NCBI GenBank assembly: GCA_025354405.1
Contig: JANXMY010000146.1
Coordinates: 1-34,594 of the forward strand
Origin: Armatimonadota bacterium
Lineage (GTDB): Bacteria > Armatimonadota > Armatimonadia > Armatimonadales > Capsulimonadaceae
Length of the DNA stretch: 34,594 bases
Direction of reading: 5' to 3'
Shown: positions 30,736 to 34,594 of the stretch, piece by piece
Layout: each line of letters begins with the position of its first letter
Numbering within the stretch: position 1 is the stretch's first letter
Notes under the pieces: model-generated
The model's input: only the letters and a program-made list of their open reading frames with translations
What the model was told of the DNA's origin: nothing
The model's database searches: none
Made by a program: the position numbers and the translations under genes

Positions 30736-32421
30736 ATGCCTTCGGATCTGGAAATCGCCCATTCCGTCACCGCCCTGCCCATCACTGAGGTAGCCGCGAA
30801 GCTCGGCCTGTCCCCCGACGATCTGGAGCTGTATGGCCGGGACAAGGCCAAAATCAGCCAGCCAGCGCTGGAACGGTTGCTCTCGGACAAAAGCGGGCCG
30901 CGCGGCAAACTGATTGTCGTCACCGCCATCACCCCCACCCCGGCGGGTGAGGGAAAGACAACGGTCGTAATCGGACTGGCGCAGGGCTTGTGCAGGCTCG
31001 GCAAAAAGGGGATTGCTGCCGTACGCGAGCCTTCGATGGGGCCGGTGTTCGGCATGAAGGGCGGGGCAGCCGGCGGCGGCTGGGCGCAGGTGATTCCCAT
31101 GGAGGATATCAACCTGCACTTTACCGGCGACATGCACGCTATCGGGGCGGCGAACAACCTGCTGGCGGCGATGACCGACAACCATATCTACCAGGGGAAC
31201 GCCCTGGGGCTGGACCTGCGGACGATTGCCCATAAGCGCTGCCTGGATATGAACGATCGCGCTCTGCGGGACATCGTGGTGGGGCTGGGCGGACGGGCGA
31301 ACGGCTATCCGCGCGAGTCAGGCTTTCAAATCACTGTGGCCTCGGAGGTCATGGCGATTTTGTGCCTGGCCGAGTCACTGGCAGAGCTGAAGGAGCGATT
31401 GGGCCGGATCGTCGTCGGCCAGACTACAAAGGGCCTGCCAGTGACTGCCGCTGATCTTGGGGCGCATGGCGCGATGGCCACCCTGCTGCGCGACGCGATC
31501 AAGCCCAATCTGGTGCAGACACTCGAAGGCACCCCGGCGTTCGTGCATGGCGGCCCGTTCGGCAACATTGCTCACGGCTGTTCCAGTGTCCTGGGCACCC
31601 TGCTGGCTTTGCGCCTCGGCGAGTATGTGGTCACGGAGGCGGGCTTCGGATCGGATTTAGGCTTTGAGAAGTTCTGCGACATCGTCGCGGCGCCTCGGCA
31701 GCCCGCGCTCTCGCCCGACGCTGTGGTGCTGATCGCAACGGTCCGCGCCCTCAAGATGCACGGTGGGGTCGCGAAAACTCAGCTCAACCGGGAAGATGTC
31801 GAGGCTGTAAGACGCGGCCTGCCCAATCTGGACCGTCACGCAGCGAATGTCGGACAGATCGGGGTGCCGTTCGTGGTCACGGTCAATCAGTTCACGCAGG
31901 ACACACCTGCGGAGGTGGAGGCCATAGTCGCTCATTGCCAGGAAAAAGGCTGGCGCGTCGCCGTCAACGACGTCTGGGCACGTGGCGGGGAGGGAGCGCG
32001 GGAACTGGGGCAGGCTCTGATCGAGGCAATCGAGACGGCCCCGGGGCAGTTCCAGCCCATTTACGATGCTTCGCGCCCGATTGTGGAAAAGCTGCAGACC
32101 CTCGCCCGCAAAGTCTATGGCGCGGACAGCGTCGAAATCAGCCCGGAGGCGACAAAGCAGATTGCCTGGCTGGAAGCGCACGGCTTTGACAAGCTGCCGA
32201 TGTGTGTCGCCAAAACCCAGTATTCGTTCACCGACGACCCCACCCGGCGCGGCGCCCCAACCGGCTTCACCCTGCGTGTCCGCGCCCTGACCCTCTCCGC
32301 CGGTGCGGGCTTCGTCGTCGCTCTCATGGGCGACATTCTCACCATGCCGGGCCTGCCAAAGCGGCCTGCCGCCATGGACATCGACATTGATGCCGCCGGT
32401 CAAATTACGGGCCTCTTCTAA
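30736..32421 (+). CDS. fhs: Formate-tetrahydrofolate ligase
   Basis: From ATG 30736 the protein has 561 residues, normal for the family. The upstream frame to 30544 runs through the repeat element and is not conserved. TPTPAGEGKTT (66 onward) is the nucleotide loop. EPSMGPVFGMKGGAAGGGWAQ, followed by PMEDINLHFTGD, is diagnostic of the family. ANLHGGPFGNIAHG-like motifs (FVHGGPFGNIAHGC) and the FGSDLGFEKFCDI segment are present. It makes 10-formyl-tetrahydrofolate from formate, ATP and tetrahydrofolate for purine and one-carbon metabolism. The ribosome binding site is weak (GAGAAA). Confidence 0.97.
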   Translation: MPSDLEIAHSVTALPITEVAAKLGLSPDDLELYGRDKAKISQPALERLLSDKSGPRGKLIVVTAITPTPAGEGKTTVVIGLAQGLCRLGKKGIAAVREPSMGPVFGMKGGAAGGGWAQVIPMEDINLHFTGDMHAIGAANNLLAAMTDNHIYQGNALGLDLRTIAHKRCLDMNDRALRDIVVGLGGRANGYPRESGFQITVASEVMAILCLAESLAELKERLGRIVVGQTTKGLPVTAADLGAHGAMATLLRDAIKPNLVQTLEGTPAFVHGGPFGNIAHGCSSVLGTLLALRLGEYVVTEAGFGSDLGFEKFCDIVAAPRQPALSPDAVVLIATVRALKMHGGVAKTQLNREDVEAVRRGLPNLDRHAANVGQIGVPFVVTVNQFTQDTPAEVEAIVAHCQEKGWRVAVNDVWARGGEGARELGQALIEAIETAPGQFQPIYDASRPIVEKLQTLARKVYGADSVEISPEATKQIAWLEAHGFDKLPMCVAKTQYSFTDDPTRRGAPTGFTLRVRALTLSAGAGFVVALMGDILTMPGLPKRPAAMDIDIDAAGQITGLF

Positions 32422-32445
32422 AAAGAGGGACAAAGGAGATTTACT

Positions 32446-33198
32446 TTGCGCGAATCACGACCGATCTATCTGCTTGTTGCTGCACTTGGTATCTGCCTGA
32501 CTTTGATTATTTGTACAGCGATCCTATCCCGTTCCATGGTGCGGATTAAGAGCAAAGACGAGCTAATCCATGTCAACGGCTCAGCCCGTAAGCCGATCCG
32601 CTCGGACTTCATTCTCTGGAACGGCAGCCTGACCCAGAGCGCTCCGACCATCGCCGGAGCCTATGGGCCGCTGAAGGCGAATGTCACGAAAGTCACCGAC
32701 TACCTGACTGCCAAGGGCGTCCCGGCGGCGGAGGTCGTGCCGGATGCGGTCAGCGAGGAGCCGATTTACGAGCAGGTCAAGAACCCGAAAACGGGCCAGT
32801 ATGTCGCCACGGACCACTTGATCGGCTACACGCTCAGCCAGAAACTGGAAGTCAAGTCGCACTCGGTAGACCTGGTGGATGGCCTCTCGCGCCAGTCGAC
32901 GGAGCTGATCAGCCAGGGCATCCCGTTCAAATCGGAGACACCGCTGTACATCTACACTAAACTCAGCGAGCTGAAGGTCAGCATGCAGGCCGATGCCTCC
33001 AAGAATGCCCGCGACCGTGCCGAGCAGATCGCCGCCAGCAGCGGCTGCCGTCTAGGTGAAGTTCGCGCCGCCAAGATGTTCGTCCCGCAGATCACGCCTC
33101 TTTATTCCACTCAGCAGTCCGACGGCGGCAATGAAGATACAACGTCGCTGGATAAGAATATCACGGCAGTGGTGTCAGTGGATTACTCGATTCGGTAA
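32446..33198 (+). CDS. SIMPL-domain (DUF541) membrane-anchored protein
   Basis: The 250-residue protein begins at TTG 32446, seven to eight bases behind AAAGGAG. One transmembrane segment (LLVAALGICLTLIICTAIL) is followed by a SIMPL/DUF541 domain: IHVNGSARKPIRSDFILWNG, then YLTAKGVPAAEVVPDAV and GYTLSQKLEVKSHSVDLVD. The C-terminal half ends in AVVSVDYSIR. SIMPL proteins are exported or envelope bound and their role is not known. It follows fhs by 24 bases on the same strand and so may be co-transcribed. It is convergent with the M29 aminopeptidase, seven bases apart. Confidence 0.85.
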   Translation: MRESRPIYLLVAALGICLTLIICTAILSRSMVRIKSKDELIHVNGSARKPIRSDFILWNGSLTQSAPTIAGAYGPLKANVTKVTDYLTAKGVPAAEVVPDAVSEEPIYEQVKNPKTGQYVATDHLIGYTLSQKLEVKSHSVDLVDGLSRQSTELISQGIPFKSETPLYIYTKLSELKVSMQADASKNARDRAEQIAASSGCRLGEVRAAKMFVPQITPLYSTQQSDGGNEDTTSLDKNITAVVSVDYSIR

Positions 33199-33205
33199 AG
33201 AGCGC

Positions 33206-34330
33206 TCAAATCACCCAAGACCCATTCGCATGGATCAATGCCCCGTCGGCGTAGATCGCGCCGCCTCCCGCCTCGGGGCGCATATCGCAGACCATGTCCC
33301 AGTGGACCGCTGACACGTTCGTGCCGCCGGTCTCCGGGTAGGAATTGCCGAGGGCCAGGTGGAACGTTCCGCCGATCTTCTCGTCGTAGAGCGTGTTGCG
33401 CGTAAACTGCTGGACGCCATAATTGTTGCCGATCGCGACTTCGCCGAGAATTCGCGCCCCGGCATCGCTGTCCAGCATGGCCGTCAGGAAATCCAGCCCC
33501 TGCGCCGCCTCAGCCTTGACCACCCGGCCAGCTTCGAATGTCAGCGTGACATCGTCCACCTCATGGCCCAGATGTGCGGTCGGGAACGTAAAGCGGACGG
33601 TTCCATTCACACTATTCTCTACCGGCCCGGTGAATATCTCGCCGCTGGGGAAGTTCTTGTGGCCGTCGGAATTGACCCAGGTGCGCCCCGCCACTCCCAG
33701 AGTAATGTCCGTATCCCGTGCGACCAAACGTACACTTTGAACGCCGTTCAAATAGTCGACATAACGCTGCTGTTTGGCTGAAAACTCTTTCCAGGCCGCC
33801 GCCGGATCGTCTTTGTCCAGAAACATCGCCCGCAGCAGGAAGTCTTCATAGCTCGCCAGCGACATCTTCGCGTTCTGCGCCGCCGCCGGGGTCGGGTAGA
33901 GTGTCAAGTTCCAGCGCGTCTTACCCTCGGCGGCTCGATTGAAGAACGATTTGCGGATCGTGCCGCTGGCCGACTGCGTCTGTGCCTGCTTCCCGGCAGC
34001 CACTCCGGCCAGGGCGGAGGTGTTTGTCGGGGCGACTATCGCACACAGCACGTCGATCGTTTCGTACTCGAACTTCTTGATCGGCGAGACCCACCCCAGC
34101 TGTGTGTCGGAAGCTGTTGTGAGGAAGATTTCGTCCAGCCCATCGATTTGCACCTGGACATGGGGGTGCGCCCCGGCCTCCAGTGCCGCCCGGTAGACTT
34201 CTTTCGCCAGCGGGATGCCCGCTTCGTCGACGCGGATCAGTACCTGCTCGCCGGGCTGTATCGCCAGGCTGTAGTGCGCCAGTGTGTTCGCCCATTTAGT
34301 CAGGTTATTCATTAATCGGGGGTCGGTCAT
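33206..34330 (-). CDS. M29-family metalloaminopeptidase
   Basis: The 374-residue protein starts with ATG 34330; AAGGAAA lies upstream at a somewhat long distance. Metal-ligand regions of the M29 family are visible: PSGEIFTGPVENSVNG (Glu), ILGEVAIGNNYGV (Glu), NTLYDEKIGGTFHLALGNSY (Tyr, His) and VSAVHWDMVCDMR (His, Asp). These are the family two-metal site. The enzyme should release N-terminal residues from peptides in the cytoplasm, like aminopeptidase T/PepS. Length is slightly under the usual 400 or so. Its upstream region lies inside the fold-back at the window edge. Confidence 0.93.
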   Translation of the reverse strand: MTDPRLMNNLTKWANTLAHYSLAIQPGEQVLIRVDEAGIPLAKEVYRAALEAGAHPHVQVQIDGLDEIFLTTASDTQLGWVSPIKKFEYETIDVLCAIVAPTNTSALAGVAAGKQAQTQSASGTIRKSFFNRAAEGKTRWNLTLYPTPAAAQNAKMSLASYEDFLLRAMFLDKDDPAAAWKEFSAKQQRYVDYLNGVQSVRLVARDTDITLGVAGRTWVNSDGHKNFPSGEIFTGPVENSVNGTVRFTFPTAHLGHEVDDVTLTFEAGRVVKAEAAQGLDFLTAMLDSDAGARILGEVAIGNNYGVQQFTRNTLYDEKIGGTFHLALGNSYPETGGTNVSAVHWDMVCDMRPEAGGGAIYADGALIHANGSWVI

Positions 34331-34594
34331 AAGGTTAGTTTTCCTTGCAGGGGTTGGGTGACTTTAGGCTTTCGGAACCCACCCCGCAGCAAGCTGCGAC
34401 CCTGCCCGAAACGGGAGGGTATGGAAGGTGTAGGCAGGTGGCTTTTTGCTCTGAATGTAGGCATCGTCAAAGCGACAGCGCCCAATAGTTACTAACCCCC
34501 TCACCCTCCCGTTTCGGGCAGGGTCGCAGCTTGCTGCGGGGTGGGTTCCGAAAGCCTAAAGTCACCCAACCCCTGCAAGGAAAACTAACCTTAT
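34329..34594. repeat. 92-bp perfect inverted repeat enclosing family 3 copy C, ending at the window edge
   Basis: Bases 34329-34420 are exactly inverted at 34503-34594, with an 82-base loop. The inner part (34374-34549) is family-3 element copy C with arms starting GGAACCCACC and hairpins as in copies A and B. The outer 45 bases of each arm come from the region before the M29 gene, including the last two bases of its start codon. Copies A and B have arms of only 50 or so imperfect bases. The longer perfect match could be an assembly fold-back at a contig end. Confidence 0.9.

Noticed and set aside
27050-34549. CRISPR array made of the GGAACCC repeats
   Set aside because: Copies are kilobases apart and arranged as inverted arms around internal sequence, not as regularly spaced direct repeats.
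1-34594. tRNA or rRNA genes
   Set aside because: I saw no cloverleaf-like segments with the TTCGA-type T-arm followed by an acceptor stem, and no rRNA-like sequence; a covariance search would be needed to be certain.

Overview
The window is a moderately GC-rich bacterial chromosome segment with densely packed genes on both strands. TTG start codons behind good ribosome binding sites are frequent. The lineage cannot be fixed from sequence alone. A YabE-like gene beside rsmA, an SOS-type LysM gene divergent from lexA, GAAC/GTTC-like LexA boxes, a MutL/GlmL-type ATPase, a DUF1854 plus ABC pair and many palindromic intergenic elements suggest a Terrabacteria-type organism. Armatimonadota is my tentative guess.

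Region 1 (1-5034) is a type III-like restriction-modification cassette. It holds the end of a DNA adenine methyltransferase interrupted by an in-frame amber codon, an AlbA_2/Schlafen-type ATPase regulator, and a Res-type helicase-nuclease. A perfect 16-bp inverted repeat carrying three 11-bp-phased iterons lies just before res. Region 2 (5035-8651) has a secreted parvulin-type prolyl isomerase with its own promoter, a Gfo/Idh/MocA oxidoreductase and an acyltransferase-3 membrane protein. Region 3 (8620-13888) is a copper cluster. The minus-strand unit csoR-copZ-copA-DUF427 diverges from a UBP-zinc-finger protein and a Na+/H+ antiporter across a textbook CsoR operator.

Region 4 (13889-19669) is core DNA and cell-wall maintenance. 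It contains rsmA (ksgA), a G5/3D-domain cell-wall protein with a structured leader, recA, a recA-linked protein with an SSB-like layout, and lexA. Divergent from lexA is a membrane LysM protein resembling the SOS division inhibitor YneA. Three palindromes of the form C(A/G)AAC-N4-GTTTG in front of recA, lexA and the LysM gene define a probable SOS operator. Region 5 (19714-26244) has small membrane or envelope proteins (DUF2721, PRC-barrel, DUF2993, lmo0937-like), a cyclic-nucleotide-domain/thioredoxin-reductase fusion without a CxxC, DUF1854, and an ABC exporter with a zinc ribbon.

Region 6 (26245-34594) mixes metabolic genes (MutL/GlmL-like, DUF2071, formate-tetrahydrofolate ligase, SIMPL domain, M29 aminopeptidase) with intergenic elements. 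Five hairpin-rich, inverted-repeat-bounded elements of 136-187 bp occur in the whole window, in three sequence families. Families 1 and 2 share one ground plan, and all three use palindromic arms built of short-loop hairpins. The last one sits inside a 92-bp perfect fold-back that ends exactly at the window edge, which may be an assembly artefact. These elements, the SOS/LysM pair, the recA partner and the interrupted restriction cassette are the parts most worth following up.
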